Source of the DNA: Elmis aenea
Lineage: Eukaryota; Arthropoda; Insecta; Coleoptera; Elmidae
Reading direction: 5' to 3'
Assembly (NCBI GenBank): GCA_947652605.1
Contig: OX393582.1
Span: 9,262,544-9,326,543 of the forward strand
Length of the DNA stretch: 64,000 nt
The notes under the pieces are model-generated. The model ran no database searches and had not been told where the DNA came from. It saw only the letters and a list, made by a program, of their open reading frames with translations. Positions 48,106 to 57,655 of the stretch are shown here, piece by piece; position 1 is the first letter of the stretch; each line of letters begins with the position of its first letter. Both the position numbers and the translations under genes were made by a program.

Positions 48106-48369
48106 ATGATGATGAAGGTTGAACAGTTTTTGGAAGCGTACGGAGATTTAATTTTAGAACGGCACAAAGTTGTATTTCTTCGATTTTTGGAACGGGATGC
48201 TGATGGCGGCGGCGGCGGAGGCGGTTTACATGGTGAAAATTGTCCGTGGAGATTGCCGAATGCGGAGGAAGGTCCTGACACGTGTCCCTGCGATTTTCGA
48301 CGTATATCTGAAGAAGAAGTAAAAAAATTAATATGTTTTTATTTAAGAATGTTTAAATGCAAACGTTAA
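48106..48369 (+). CDS. Small hypothetical protein with poly-Gly run
   Basis: From ATG at 48,106 this encodes about 87 aa with a MMMKVEQFLEAYGDL start, a (Gly)n run from a GGC microsatellite in the middle, and a RRISEEEVKKLICFYLRMF end. AATAAA signals follow within 30 bp of the stop. I recognise no domain. An opposed minus frame (48,054-48,281) lacks an ATG start, so the plus frame is preferred. It might be the first gene of the element, but chance is possible. Confidence 0.35.
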   Translation: MMMKVEQFLEAYGDLILERHKVVFLRFLERDADGGGGGGGLHGENCPWRLPNAEEGPDTCPCDFRRISEEEVKKLICFYLRMFKCKR

Positions 48370-48472
48370 TAAATTGTACTTTGTAAAAATTAAATAAAAC
48401 AGATTTAAAATGTGTAGCAGCACTGTGTAATATATGAAATAATAAAATGTATGTAAAACTTACTTTGTTGTT

Positions 48473-49009
48473 TTATTCGAATAATAAGGACTCCATCCCC
48501 ATCAAATCTTGTTGAGATACGAGATCTGCTGTTTCTACGTATAGTTTTAATCTTGCGTCTTCTTCATCGTCGGCGGCGTTGCTTGTAGAAGGAATTGGAG
48601 AATCTTCCGCGAACCGTGCATTGAGTTCTGCAATCTCTGCTTTCGCGAACCGTGCATTGAGTTCTGCAATCTCTGATTTCGGAATAAGCTTCAACGCACT
48701 GCCGCCGCCCTTTTTATTATGATTGACGAGTCCATAATTACCACTAACCAATTCGGCAATTTGTTTTGCGTTTAATGCGTTATACTTTTCGGGCAGATAG
48801 AGTTTGTGCGTTTTGTTGAGTTCCACCATGAGCCTGTCGCCGAATTTTGTTGTATGCTTCTCTACGCCCGTTATATTATAAGCGAAACGTTTGCTCATTG
48901 TAGAAAGGTTCAGCCACGTATTTGACGAACATAACTCGAATGCATCTATTAAATTCTTGACGCCTTTTTTCTTGATGCTTGTTTGCTTGACTCGCTTCTT
49001 GGACTCCAT
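48473..49009 (-). CDS. OB-fold-like candidate single-strand DNA-binding protein
   Basis: 178 aa from ATG at 49,009. The N-terminus is basic (residues 1-20). Residues about 40-105 read RFAYNITGVEKHTTKFGDRL, ELNKTHKLYLPEKYNALNAK and GNYGLV. This matches a pattern I associate with small OB-fold-like proteins of insect Polintons and parvovirus-like elements (hydrophobic strand, TKFG, (V/L)YLP). It would coat single-stranded DNA during protein-primed replication. A 12-residue tandem duplication (AEIAELNARFA type) follows at about 112-136, then an acidic tail. The function is inferred from pattern and context only. Confidence 0.55.
   Translation of the reverse strand: MESKKRVKQTSIKKKGVKNLIDAFELCSSNTWLNLSTMSKRFAYNITGVEKHTTKFGDRLMVELNKTHKLYLPEKYNALNAKQIAELVSGNYGLVNHNKKGGGSALKLIPKSEIAELNARFAKAEIAELNARFAEDSPIPSTSNAADDEEDARLKLYVETADLVSQQDLMGMESLLFE
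48608..48679 (-). repeat. In-frame 36-bp tandem duplication
   Basis: Two adjacent, almost identical 36-bp units lie inside the OB-fold-like gene and duplicate 12 residues that would extend a helix. The frame is kept. The near identity of the units suggests a recent duplication. Confidence 0.85.
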
Positions 49010-49092
49010 CTCGAAGCTTGTAATTCACTAAACGCGACCTGATGAACTGAACTTAAATTCGCTCCGTTAAATATGATTTTTAGTTCCCCGCC

Positions 49093-49344
49093 CTACTCTA
49101 AAGAAATTTCTGACGTCGTCAGATGCTGTAAAATAATTGTAACGTTGAAATGTGTCCACCGCCCCGCCTCACACCCTGGCGGATCCATGAACAACGCGTG
49201 TTGATAAGAGGCTCCTATTTGAAAGTCCATCAACCCGGAAAGAATAGATGCTATATTTCCGAATAAAATTGAGGCGAAATAGTTTAAATTTAAGTGTAAT
49301 ATTTCGAGTAAAATATGCTTACAATAATTTGAATTTGACTGCAT
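49093..49344 (-). CDS. Doubtful small hypothetical protein
   Basis: An 83-codon minus frame with an ATG start lies between two better supported minus genes. No domain, signal or family is recognised. The gap between its neighbours may instead be the promoter and 5' leader of the 178-aa gene. Kept only because the block is otherwise densely coding. Confidence 0.2.
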   Translation of the reverse strand: MQSNSNYCKHILLEILHLNLNYFASILFGNIASILSGLMDFQIGASYQHALFMDPPGCEAGRWTHFNVTIILQHLTTSEISLE

Positions 49345-49393
49345 GAATTTAATTTATAATGCAGAACAAATTTGCCGTATATGAAATATGCTT

Positions 49394-50083
49394 TTATAAA
49401 TTTTTCAATAGGGCAAGATAACATATTAATTTTAAAGAATACGGATTAGTTTTAAAAGAACACCCCTTAATTCTATCTAAATATTTTTGTTTGCGTAGAT
49501 GAGTTCCATAATGTTTGAGTATACATTTTGTTGATGGTGTGCTTATAAAACGGAATTTTTCAAATTCTAAATCAAGAAAAATTGCATTTTTACAAATATC
49601 CAAGTCGAAGGTGTTTATAATTTTTAGCGCGTACACTTCTTGATTGAATATGTTATCCATATGAAAACAAATAACTTGAATTTTAATGCCTGAAATAACT
49701 CTTTTATATATAGTAAAAGAGTGTTTTACAATGTCGAGGTAAGAAGCGGGTTCTTTTAAACGCAATGATTTTACAATCTCATAATTATAGGTTTTCCCTA
49801 TGTCGAGAAAGAGTTCGCGCTTTAATTTTAATCGCCGCCTTATTTTAGATTTCATAACTCGACAATTTAAATAAATGTCTACATCGTTAAAGGCGTTGGT
49901 TTTTTTTAACAAAAAAGTCGGGAACCCTCCCCCAATGCAGCCAAATTCAAATTTCCGAGTCAAGTCGCGTACAAAAGCAAAAATTTCTCCGTATTGACGG
50001 AACTTTTGCACGTCGGTGAATATTTCGCTTATGAAATAGGTATATTTTAATATAGTTAAAAACTCGTCCATAGTGTAGTCCAT
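49394..50083 (-). CDS. Nucleotidyltransferase-fold-like protein
   Basis: 229 aa from ATG at 50,083. Residues 49-56 read CIGGGFPT and 66-71 read NDVDIY, with FDLDIC at 159-164. A Gly-Gly turn, an Asp-x-Asp pair about 15 residues later, and a later Asp on a predicted strand form the signature of the DNA polymerase beta-like nucleotidyltransferase fold (metal-binding carboxylates D67, D69 and probably D160 or D162). The substrate cannot be read from the sequence; such folds transfer nucleotides to RNA, proteins or small molecules. It sits in the minus-strand accessory block beside the OB-fold-like gene and is intact. I do not know it as a standard Polinton gene. Confidence 0.6.
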   Translation of the reverse strand: MDYTMDEFLTILKYTYFISEIFTDVQKFRQYGEIFAFVRDLTRKFEFGCIGGGFPTFLLKKTNAFNDVDIYLNCRVMKSKIRRRLKLKRELFLDIGKTYNYEIVKSLRLKEPASYLDIVKHSFTIYKRVISGIKIQVICFHMDNIFNQEVYALKIINTFDLDICKNAIFLDLEFEKFRFISTPSTKCILKHYGTHLRKQKYLDRIKGCSFKTNPYSLKLICYLALLKNL

Positions 50084-50687
50084 TTTTTGTTAGAACCTTT
50101 TATTAAAAACAAAATAACATTATAAGATTACTGGAAATAATTTAAAAATCAGTTATTTTTACCTTTCTCCAAATGTTGACAGCAAAGATTATACACGCAC
50201 ACACATACAATATAATGCTTTCGTTGCCGAGATTACTATATGAATAATTGTGTCAAATGATATTATGCTCGGAGCTAATAAAAAAAAAAACGCTGCTTAA
50301 AGATTGGAATGACATCATGTTTTTGTTGTCGGCCGTCTGAATGATTATTACCCCTATCTAAATTGCTCTTGGGGTGTCGGCAAGTTTATTATGCTTGAAG
50401 CTAATAAACACGTGCCTTAAAGATTGGGGTGATATAACCCTATCTAATATTATGTTATTTGGACTCTTTATATACGCTAAACCATGTGGTAGGTATGGGT
50501 ATGTCGCAGAATTATAAAAATATTCATAGCACAAATATTTATTTTAACATATTATGCTAAATTTTACATTAGATAAACTTGTTATACTAAAATAGAACTA
50601 TAAAATATGAATTCCATAGAGGGTAAAAAAAATGATTAACACTTATTGCTAGCAGATTACACTCGTATAAAAATAGTATTAAATAAA
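50084..50687. promoter_or_regulatory. Intergenic region with repeated upstream motif
   Basis: Contains two copies of TTATGCT(C/T)GGAGCTAATAAA-like DNA (about 50,261-50,285 and 50,388-50,408), each followed by TTAAAGATTGG. A third copy lies at 51,141-51,165, upstream of the 118-aa gene. Each lies within about 120-320 bp upstream of a minus-strand gene, so they may be shared promoter elements. No protein-like frame is present. Confidence 0.5.
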
Positions 50688-51044
50688 TTATGCACGATGA
50701 AATTGAGCATTCATATATTCGATATTTGGCCATGGTCCATTGATTCCTGGCGTGTTAGCATTTTTAAATATCTCGCTACATACCGCCTCAAACCAATCGT
50801 CGATATTCTCTTGATTCCTCCAGCCAAATATATCCATATTTATTTGCATACAGGTGCCAGAGTCGTTATCATCGCTAATGCGCATTACCACATATACTTT
50901 CGGTTCAGTTTCTTCCACGTTAATCGGTTCAAGGTGTCTGACCAACTGGCGGAACTTGACCAGGAAATCGCCATCATCATAATTACCCTCTTCAGCTGTT
51001 AAAGACACTTCTTTCATCACACTGCCCTGTTCTTCTTGGGCCAT
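50688..51044 (-). CDS. Acidic hypothetical protein, 118 aa
   Basis: ATG at 51,044. Residues 1-30 are Glu/Asp-rich, followed by a FLVKFRQLVRHLEPINVEE helix and a YVVMRISDDNDSG strand-like part. The C-terminus has FGWRNQENIDDWF and GPWPN. Composition and codon order look like a real gene and the overlapping plus frame (50,646-51,002) does not. I recognise no family. The regulatory repeat at 51,141-51,165 lies about 100 bp upstream. Confidence 0.5.
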   Translation of the reverse strand: MAQEEQGSVMKEVSLTAEEGNYDDGDFLVKFRQLVRHLEPINVEETEPKVYVVMRISDDNDSGTCMQINMDIFGWRNQENIDDWFEAVCSEIFKNANTPGINGPWPNIEYMNAQFHRA

Positions 51045-51140
51045 TGTGCAGCTTATTAATAATTTTGAATTCGTTACTCGCGTTTATGTATAATGTTTTT
51101 GTTGTCGCGAGTTTAGTCAACATGTGATTGACCCCATATA

Positions 51141-51240
51141 ATATTACGCTTCGAGCTAATAAAAACATACAGATCATAAGACTAATATTTTATCGACATA
51201 GGGAGAATAATATTCAAAACATGCGGGTCATAGGGCGATA
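51141..51240 (-). promoter_or_regulatory. Third copy of the GCT(x)GAGCTAATAAA motif and short direct repeats
   Basis: ATTACGCTTCGAGCTAATAA at 51,143 repeats the motif seen at 50,261 and 50,388. TATTTTATCG occurs twice nearby (about 51,188 and 51,238). It lies upstream of the 118-aa minus gene and of the plus-strand zinc-finger exon, so it may be a bidirectional control region. Confidence 0.45.
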
Positions 51241-51329
51241 TTTTATCGTTAAGTTACAGACAGTTTAAGCAGCAGAAAATTAAAACTATGTACGTATATA
51301 TTAAAACTTATTAAAACAAGTGTTCAAAT

Positions 51330-51581
51330 ATGCGTTATATATGCTAAAAGTGTGGAAATAGTTTTGCTCGAAAATACGACTTACACAGACATTTGCAAAA
51401 TAGCCACTTAAAGTGCGATCTCAATTCTTGTAATGTTTGTGGAAGAACAATGCGAAAGATAACATTAGGATCCATTTGAATACGCACGAGTCGCAAGACG
51501 GATGTCTTTGCGAAACGTGCGAAAGCTTTTTTTTGTCGCGAAGCGAATTTGACGAGCATAAAATGCATCACGTTAATTCTG
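51330..51581 (+). pseudogene. Zinc-finger exon upstream of polB, broken (exon 1)
   Basis: Starts at ATG 51,330. It encodes three C2H2-type fingers: one ending DLHRHLQNSH, one starting CNVCGRTM, and one with CETCESFF ... EHKMHH. It ends in phase 1 at a GTAAGT donor (51,582). Two lesions are visible: an in-frame TAA at 51,345-51,347 inside the first Cys pair, and loss of frame near 51,456-51,460 within finger 2, consistent with a one-base deletion. Beyond the frameshift the reading frame agrees with exon 2. The exon is either dead in this copy or the polymerase starts further downstream. Confidence 0.65.
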
Positions 51582-51648
51582 GTAAGTAATTTTATAATTA
51601 AAATCATTTCTATTAAATATTTTTCTTTTATATTGGTTTATTTTTCAG

Positions 51649-51741
51649 AGATACAAACAGCAGGGCTTTGCGAGACATGCGGTGCCTTTTTTCCTTCGGG
51701 AGAAGAATTCCAGCTACATAAAGGCACGCACATAAAATCCG
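51649..51741 (+). CDS. Zinc-finger exon 2 upstream of polB
   Basis: A 93-nt exon between an AG acceptor (TTTTTCAG, 51,641-51,648) and a GTAAGT donor (51,742). It encodes one C2H2 finger (CETCGAFF ... LHKGTH). Both boundaries are phase 1, matching the exons on either side, so the open frame passes through into the polymerase. Introns are 67 bp (51,582-51,648) and 205 bp (51,742-51,946), each with GTAAGT and a pyrimidine-rich acceptor. Confidence 0.65.
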
Positions 51742-51946
51742 GTAAGTAATTTATTAATTTGTTATTGTCTGTTAGTACACAGTAGTAGTACCCGCAAGCA
51801 TTTATTTTATTCATATTTTTATCGAGTCAACTGATTTTCGCAAGCATTCATCTCGCCTGCTGCATGCAAATATTTACTTTTTTTAAATATAACATTAAAA
51901 CAACTGAATTAGACAAATTGTTTATTGAGGCTGTTTTTTGTTCAAG

Positions 51947-54900
51947 CGTCATTAAAGAGGAAAACGCCCCCGTTGTCAACCTCCGACGAACCATCGTGTA
52001 GCGGCGAAGCAGGAATCGACACAAAAATTATTACCGACATCTGTAAAGTAGGACTCGGCGTAAAAATTACCGATGTCGGTAAAGTAGTAGGAGCCGACGC
52101 TGTAACAATGTGCGCCTGCTGTTCTGTAGAGGTTCCGACTAATAGATGGCTGCACCATGTCAGAACTCTGAAGCATAAAAGGAATGTGGCCGCTCCCTAT
52201 TCGCAAGATTTTATGCTGGTTAAAAGTTGCTTCAAAGAGCGTATTAAAACATTAATTTATGAAAATAAAGACGAAACATGTTTAGAGCCTCGCCGGTTTT
52301 TAGAATTACTCGAGCAAATTTTACTAACAGAACTTCAAAAACAATTATTAAAACACACAGCCTTTAAGTTTAATTTAGAGTTATTTGCTGAATATGTAAA
52401 ACAGGCTGCGAACAATGAAGTCGATTTTTCTATAAAATCGTTTAACACAAAAATGCAGGTAATTTTAAACGCGTCCGAAATACAAACAGCTTTTAAATTA
52501 ATGGCACAGGAAATTTTAGCTAAAATGGACGAATTTCAAGAGAAACTCAGTGGTTGGACGTTGATAATAATTCACCATTTGGAAGTAAATATTAATGAGT
52601 ATAAACCGTTGCGAGGTTCTAATTATATTCCGCTAAATGCTTATTTAAAGCAGAAGCATGCGTGCGTGAACGTAAAAAATAATGACATATTCTGTTTTAA
52701 GTGGGCTGTAATATCCGCTGTGTGTATTGTTGAAACGAATGCGGACCGAATGTCGGCTTATCAAATATCGGATATAAGCGATGATAATATTAAATTGTCC
52801 AATAATGTATGCCTTAAATTCAAAGATTTAGATTTTCCGTTGCGCGTTGAAGACGTTTCAAAGTTCGAATTCTTGAATGCCAATATTAGCATAAATGTGT
52901 TTGGACTTGATAGCGCTAATTCTATTGTCGGACCATTTTATGCTACAAAAAATGAGAAACCCATTCATATTAATCTTTTATTTTTGCAAGACGACGAAAA
53001 GAGTCATTATGTTTGGATTAAACATATTTCGAGGCTGCTGAGAAGTCAATTAACAAAAAATTCGAAAAAAATACATTTGTGTAATTATTGTTTGATTCAT
53101 TTTTCGTCTGTAGAACGTCTCGGCGAACATAGAAACGAATGCGGTAAAATTGTAACGACTATGCCCGAAGAAGACAGCTGTTTTCTCGAATATAAATATA
53201 TTAAACGCGAGCTCGAGACACCCTTTGTAATTTATGCAGATTTTGAATGTATTTTACAAGACTTCGATACGTGCATTCCTCGGCCTACAGAATCTTCGAC
53301 CGTCAATATGCAACAGCACATTCCGTGCGCATTCGCGTACTACATAAAAAGCAGATTTGATGCTAGCTTAAACAAATTACGAATTTACAAAGGCGAAGAT
53401 TCGGCCGAACAATTTGTCATATCTTTGGTGCATGATATAAAATATCTGTATAAAAACCACCTGATGAATCCCAAGCCTCTGAGTCCTTTGACCAATGAGG
53501 AGCAAAAAATGTGTAATGAATCTACCGAATGTCATATATGCAAGCAGCCATTGGGAAATGATAGAGTCATTGATCATAATCATTTTAACGGTAAATACAG
53601 GGGCGTGGCGCACAGCGCGTGTAATATCCAGTATCAGATTTCGAAATTTTTTCCTGTTTTTTTCCACAATTTTTCGGGCTATGACTGTCATTTATTTGTT
53701 AAGGCATTAAGCATAGTTGCGGGAGACATTAAGTTGATTCCTTTAAATAAGGAGCTGTACATAAGCCTATCTAAGAGAATTTTCGTTAACGAGCGAGAAT
53801 CTGTAGAAATACGCTTTTTGGATTCAGCCCGATTTATGCAATGCAGTTTGGAGAAATTAGCGCAATATTTATCGCCTTCAAGTTTTGAAAGTCTAAGAGC
53901 CGTCTTTCCTGACAAACATAAATTCGATTTGCTCACTAGAAAAGGTGTATTGTGTTACGAATATCTAGATTCGTGGAGTAGATTAGATGAGACTGTTCTA
54001 CCTCCGCAAATAAATTTTAATAATAAATTAACAAACTCGTATTGTTCTGATGCTGACTATCTCCATGCAAACAAAGTGTGGCAGAATTTTAGCTGTGCAA
54101 ATTTATGGGATTACTTAAAAATTTATTTAATTACCGATGTCTTATTGTTGTGCGATGTTTTCGAGAATTTTAGAAGAGTTTGCTATAAAATATACGGTCT
54201 CGAAGCCTGTCATTTTTATACATCTCCCGGCTTAAGCTGGGACGCCATGTTGAAATACACGGGTATAAAATTAAAGCTGTTTACAGACATAGGCATGTAT
54301 AATTTCATAAAACGAGGTATTCGAGGCGGCATCACTCAATGTTCGCATAGACATTCGCTAGCAAATAATAAATATATGGAGAATTATGATGAAACTAAAC
54401 CGTCGTCTTATTTAATGTATTTAGATGCTAATAATCTTTACGGGTGGGCCATGTCTCAGGCGCTTCCATATGGCGACTTTGTGTGGATAGATAATGTCGA
54501 AGAAATTGATATTATGAATATTGCTAAAGATGCCGATGTCGGATACATTTTCGAAGTCGATTTGACGTATCCCGAATCTCTGCACGACATCCACAACGAG
54601 TTGCCATTTTGCGCCGAGAATAAATGCAGTCCGAATTCGAAATTTCCAAAACTGATATTAGATTTCGAAAACAAAACTAAATATGTAATTCATTATCGAA
54701 CGCTGCAACAGTGTCTGCGACACGGGTTGAAACTCGTCAAAATACATAGAGCTTTACAGTTTAAACAGGCGTGCTGGCTAAAAAAATATATGGATCTGAA
54801 TACGCATCATCGTGCGCAAGCGACAAATGAGTTTGAAAAGAACTATTTTAAGACTATGAATAATTGTACGTACGGGAAAACGATGGAAAATGTCGATAAA

Positions 54901-55653
54901 CGCAGGGATGTAAGAATTGCCACAGAGTGGGAAAGTTACGGCCGGCGACTAGGCGCTCGAGCACTCATAAGTAAACCGAATTTTCATAGCGCGACCCAAT
55001 TCACGCCGGACATGATAGCTATTCAGTTAAGTCGCGACAAAACATTGTACGACAAGCCGATATATCTCGGTTTCGTCGTTTTAGAATTGTCGAAATGGCT
55101 CATGTACGAGTTTCATTACGATTACATGAAGCCAAAATTTGGCGATAATATAATTCTAAATTACATGGACACCGACTCGTTTATTTATACAATTAAAACG
55201 GAAGATTTTTACGCCGATATAAAAGACGATATAAATGATCGCTTCGATACATCGGATTTTTCGATCGATAATCCGTATAATATCCCGCTTGTAAATAAAA
55301 AAAAGGTCGGTCTCATGAAAGATGAGAATAATGGACGCATCATGAAGGAATTCGTCGGTTTAAGATCGAAAATGTACTCCATAGATGTGGTCGGCGTTAA
55401 AGAAATTAAAAAAGCTAAAGGCATAAAGAAAACAGCAGTAGACGGATTGTGTCTGAACGATTATAGAGATTGTTTGTATAAAAAAAAAATTTTCTATAGT
55501 AATATGCTAGTGTTTAGATCTAAAATTCATAACATTTACACACAGCGGATAAATAAAATATCGTTGAGCTATTTAGACGATAAGAGGTATATAAAAGATG
55601 ATGGGGTTTCGACGTATGCATGGCGTCATTACAAGATAATAAATACCGAATAA
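51947..55653 (+). CDS. polB: Protein-primed family B DNA polymerase of the Polinton
   Basis: This copies the element's linear DNA from a protein primer. The main exon is about 1,235 codons long, normal for Polintons. In order it has a C2H2-like module (CACC ... HHVRTLKH, about 52,110), exonuclease motif I YADFE (53,233), and an endonuclease VII-like Cys/His insertion (CHICKQPL ... DHNHFNG, about 53,530-53,620). Exonuclease II HNFSGYDCH (about 53,670) and III YLITDVLLL (about 54,125) follow. The palm has motif A LDANNLYGWA (about 54,421), motif B MNNCTYGK (about 54,855) and motif C YMDTDSF (about 55,162), with RSKMYS near the end. All catalytic Asp are present. The open frame runs back to 51,925, but the AG at 51,945 and phase agreement favour splicing; ATG 52,108 is the first internal start. 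Confidence 0.95.
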
Positions 55654-55661
55654 AACATATT

Positions 55662-55750
55662 GAATTGTAATAACACATTGTAGTATTAGTAGGATATGAT
55701 AAATTGCAAATAAAACAATATATGTATTGATTAAATTGTCTTTTATTTAA
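55662..55750 (+). repeat. 3'-end module, copy 1 (downstream of polB)
   Basis: GAATTGTAA, then GCAAATAAAACA (poly-A signal), then ATTAAATTGT and TTTTATTTA. The same order recurs at 56,284-56,364. The TTTATT strings also read as AATAAA on the minus strand. Confidence 0.7.
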
Positions 55751-55884
55751 AATACTTAAGCATGACGTCGTCATAATATAATCGCAAACACTACGCCATT
55801 TCGATCTATTTTGTCCGAGCGCTCGACTAAACATAACGTGTTGTTGTTGTTGACAAGTAGCGCTCTTAGAAAATCATCATTATA

Positions 55885-56274
55885 ATGACTTCGACGTCGT
55901 CGTCGAACAATATCGAAAATGAATGCGATTACGCTGATCATGCGTTAGTCAATATCGGCAATATATGCCGATCTGATGATAATTACGACTCGAATTACCT
56001 ATTCCTGGAGCAAGTGTTTAACGAATTGGTTAAAGCGACGAGGATGGCCGAGCATACCCAAGTGCACATTTTGGTAATTTTCGCCATCAGCGAGATTAAC
56101 GATCACGATCCGTCTATAGTGTACAAGATGAAGTACTTCAAGAGCGTAATAGAGGATCCGTTATGCGTATGGTTTTCGCATATCACCGATTGGATTGTCA
56201 AGCAGTGGCAGCACTTGGAGCATACTACGGGGAAGGTTCATTTGGATCGCTTGATAATGTATCCATACGATTGA
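55885..56274 (+). CDS. Hypothetical 129-aa protein
   Basis: ATG at 55,885. It has a Ser/Thr/Asn-rich start, then predicted helical stretches (NYLFLEQVFNELVKATRMAE, HILVIFAISEIND, CVWFSHITDWIVKQWQHLE) and no membrane-length segment. I recognise no family. It lies between polB and the capsid gene on the + strand and is bracketed by two homologous 3'-end modules. This suggests it arrived or was duplicated together with such a module. Codon use resembles its neighbours. Confidence 0.65.
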   Translation: MTSTSSSNNIENECDYADHALVNIGNICRSDDNYDSNYLFLEQVFNELVKATRMAEHTQVHILVIFAISEINDHDPSIVYKMKYFKSVIEDPLCVWFSHITDWIVKQWQHLEHTTGKVHLDRLIMYPYD

Positions 56275-56283
56275 AATATTTTA

Positions 56284-56364
56284 GAATTGTAACATTGTAT
56301 AGGGGATTATTACTGTGCAAATAAAACACTATATTATACGCATTAAATTGTTTTTTATTTATTT
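56284..56364 (+). repeat. 3'-end module, copy 2 (between convergent genes)
   Basis: Homologous to 55,662-55,750: GAATTGTAA, GCAAATAAAACA, ATTAAATTGT and TTTTATTTA. Here it can serve the 129-aa gene on + and the capsid gene on - as a two-way poly-A region. Confidence 0.7.
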
Positions 56365-56422
56365 ATTTTTTTTTTTTTACATTAATACATTACTTTTACA
56401 ATAAATTGATATTAGATTATTT

Positions 56423-57655
56423 TCACACTAGTTTTCTTGTGTCTCCTGTTAATGGCGAATACTCGATTAATCGATCGTGAAGCAGCAGACAAAATGCCGA
56501 AGTGTTGTCCGCGATGGATCCAGCGGCGTTTTCAAATTCGATCGTCACGTCGACGGGGCCGCTTTTGGTGTCTTCGTTCTGATGCGAGCAGTCAATCACG
56601 ACAATGGGTGCGACATCTTTGAAATTTGCTGCGGTCAACAGAGGCCACAATTTGTGTGTCGATCCATAGTAGGAACGTTTAAATCTGGCATACATTTCGT
56701 ATATCAGGGCGAAACGGTTCTCCGGATAAGAGATATTTTGTTTGTCCTGAGGATATGTCTCCGAATTTAAGTGCACTTGCACGCTGGTAAGCTGGCAGTG
56801 ATTAAATTTACTAGGATTCTTTTTCGAGTTGTTCAGCTTATTTGTCTGTAAGGCGAAAATAACAAATCTAGGCTTTTCCAATTGATTGCTAGTTTTTACA
56901 CGCCAAACGTTGTGAGTGCTTTTGGGAATGTTGGGATATTCGTACAGATCCCAACTTCGAAAACTTATTTGTACGGGTCTCGCACTCTGAATTGTCTGAT
57001 ACAGATTGAGACGTGCAGCGTCGTTTAGCACAAATTGAGGCATCTTCCATACGATTTTCGTAATGTCAAGTTTATAATCCGCAATTGGCGTAAAAACGCT
57101 GTTATTATTCGTTCTTGCTCTTGTTAAAATTAATTCGTGTCTGCAGTTGGGAATTATCTTGTTATAGTCTTCGGCAAAACCCAAGAACAATTTCAGAGGC
57201 ACGCAGAAATTAAAAATTCCTTTATCCAGGTTTATGAGCCCGTTGTTTTCGATTTTCCATCCGGCATTAAATTGCGTCAAGCTCTCGTCTTGGTCGAATG
57301 AAATGTAATTTTTTAATGAGGTGGTGATGCCCAGGTTCCGAGTACGATCAATTTCAACAGCATTTAGCTCATAACGTATGTCTTCGAACATAAAAGCCAC
57401 GCAATTATTATTGAAATGCAGCTGTTCAGGGTCGGCGGGCTCTGGAAAGGTGCCATCTTGTTTTAACAGAGTGCCGTCGATATATAGAAAACTCTCGCTC
57501 GGAAGCAGAATTAAATCTTGACTTTGAACGGCAATTCGAATCGTATCGCTGGTATTGAAGGACTCTGTATACGGTAAATAATGACCGAACGTCTTCTTTT
57601 TTATCGACTCATCAAATCGGGGTATTGCCGATATGTCTAACAAGTTATTACTCAT
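56423..57655 (-). CDS. Polinton major capsid protein (double jelly-roll)
   Basis: 410 aa from ATG at 57,655. Trimers of this protein would form the hexon-like capsomers of an icosahedral shell. The recognisable order is a FGHYLPYTESFNTSDTIRI start, ESFLYIDG, NCVAFMFEDIRYELN, and a second half with SFRSWDLYEYPNIPKSTHN, PRFVIFALQTNK and YEMYARFKRSYYG. The end contains VVIDCSHQNED and LLLHDRLIEYSPLTG. I recall these blocks from insect Polinton capsid proteins. The length fits the shorter members. Its start overlaps the stop of the 67-aa gene (ATGA, 57,652-57,655). Confidence 0.85.
   Translation of the reverse strand: MSNNLLDISAIPRFDESIKKKTFGHYLPYTESFNTSDTIRIAVQSQDLILLPSESFLYIDGTLLKQDGTFPEPADPEQLHFNNNCVAFMFEDIRYELNAVEIDRTRNLGITTSLKNYISFDQDESLTQFNAGWKIENNGLINLDKGIFNFCVPLKLFLGFAEDYNKIIPNCRHELILTRARTNNNSVFTPIADYKLDITKIVWKMPQFVLNDAARLNLYQTIQSARPVQISFRSWDLYEYPNIPKSTHNVWRVKTSNQLEKPRFVIFALQTNKLNNSKKNPSKFNHCQLTSVQVHLNSETYPQDKQNISYPENRFALIYEMYARFKRSYYGSTHKLWPLLTAANFKDVAPIVVIDCSHQNEDTKSGPVDVTIEFENAAGSIADNTSAFCLLLHDRLIEYSPLTGDTRKLV

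Noticed and set aside
48054..48281. Minus-strand Pro-rich frame
   Set aside because: It is the antisense of the GGC repeat in the plus-strand ORF and lacks an ATG start.
50646..51002. 118-codon plus-strand frame
   Set aside because: Overlaps the minus-strand acidic protein, lacks a good start context and has no protein-like pattern.
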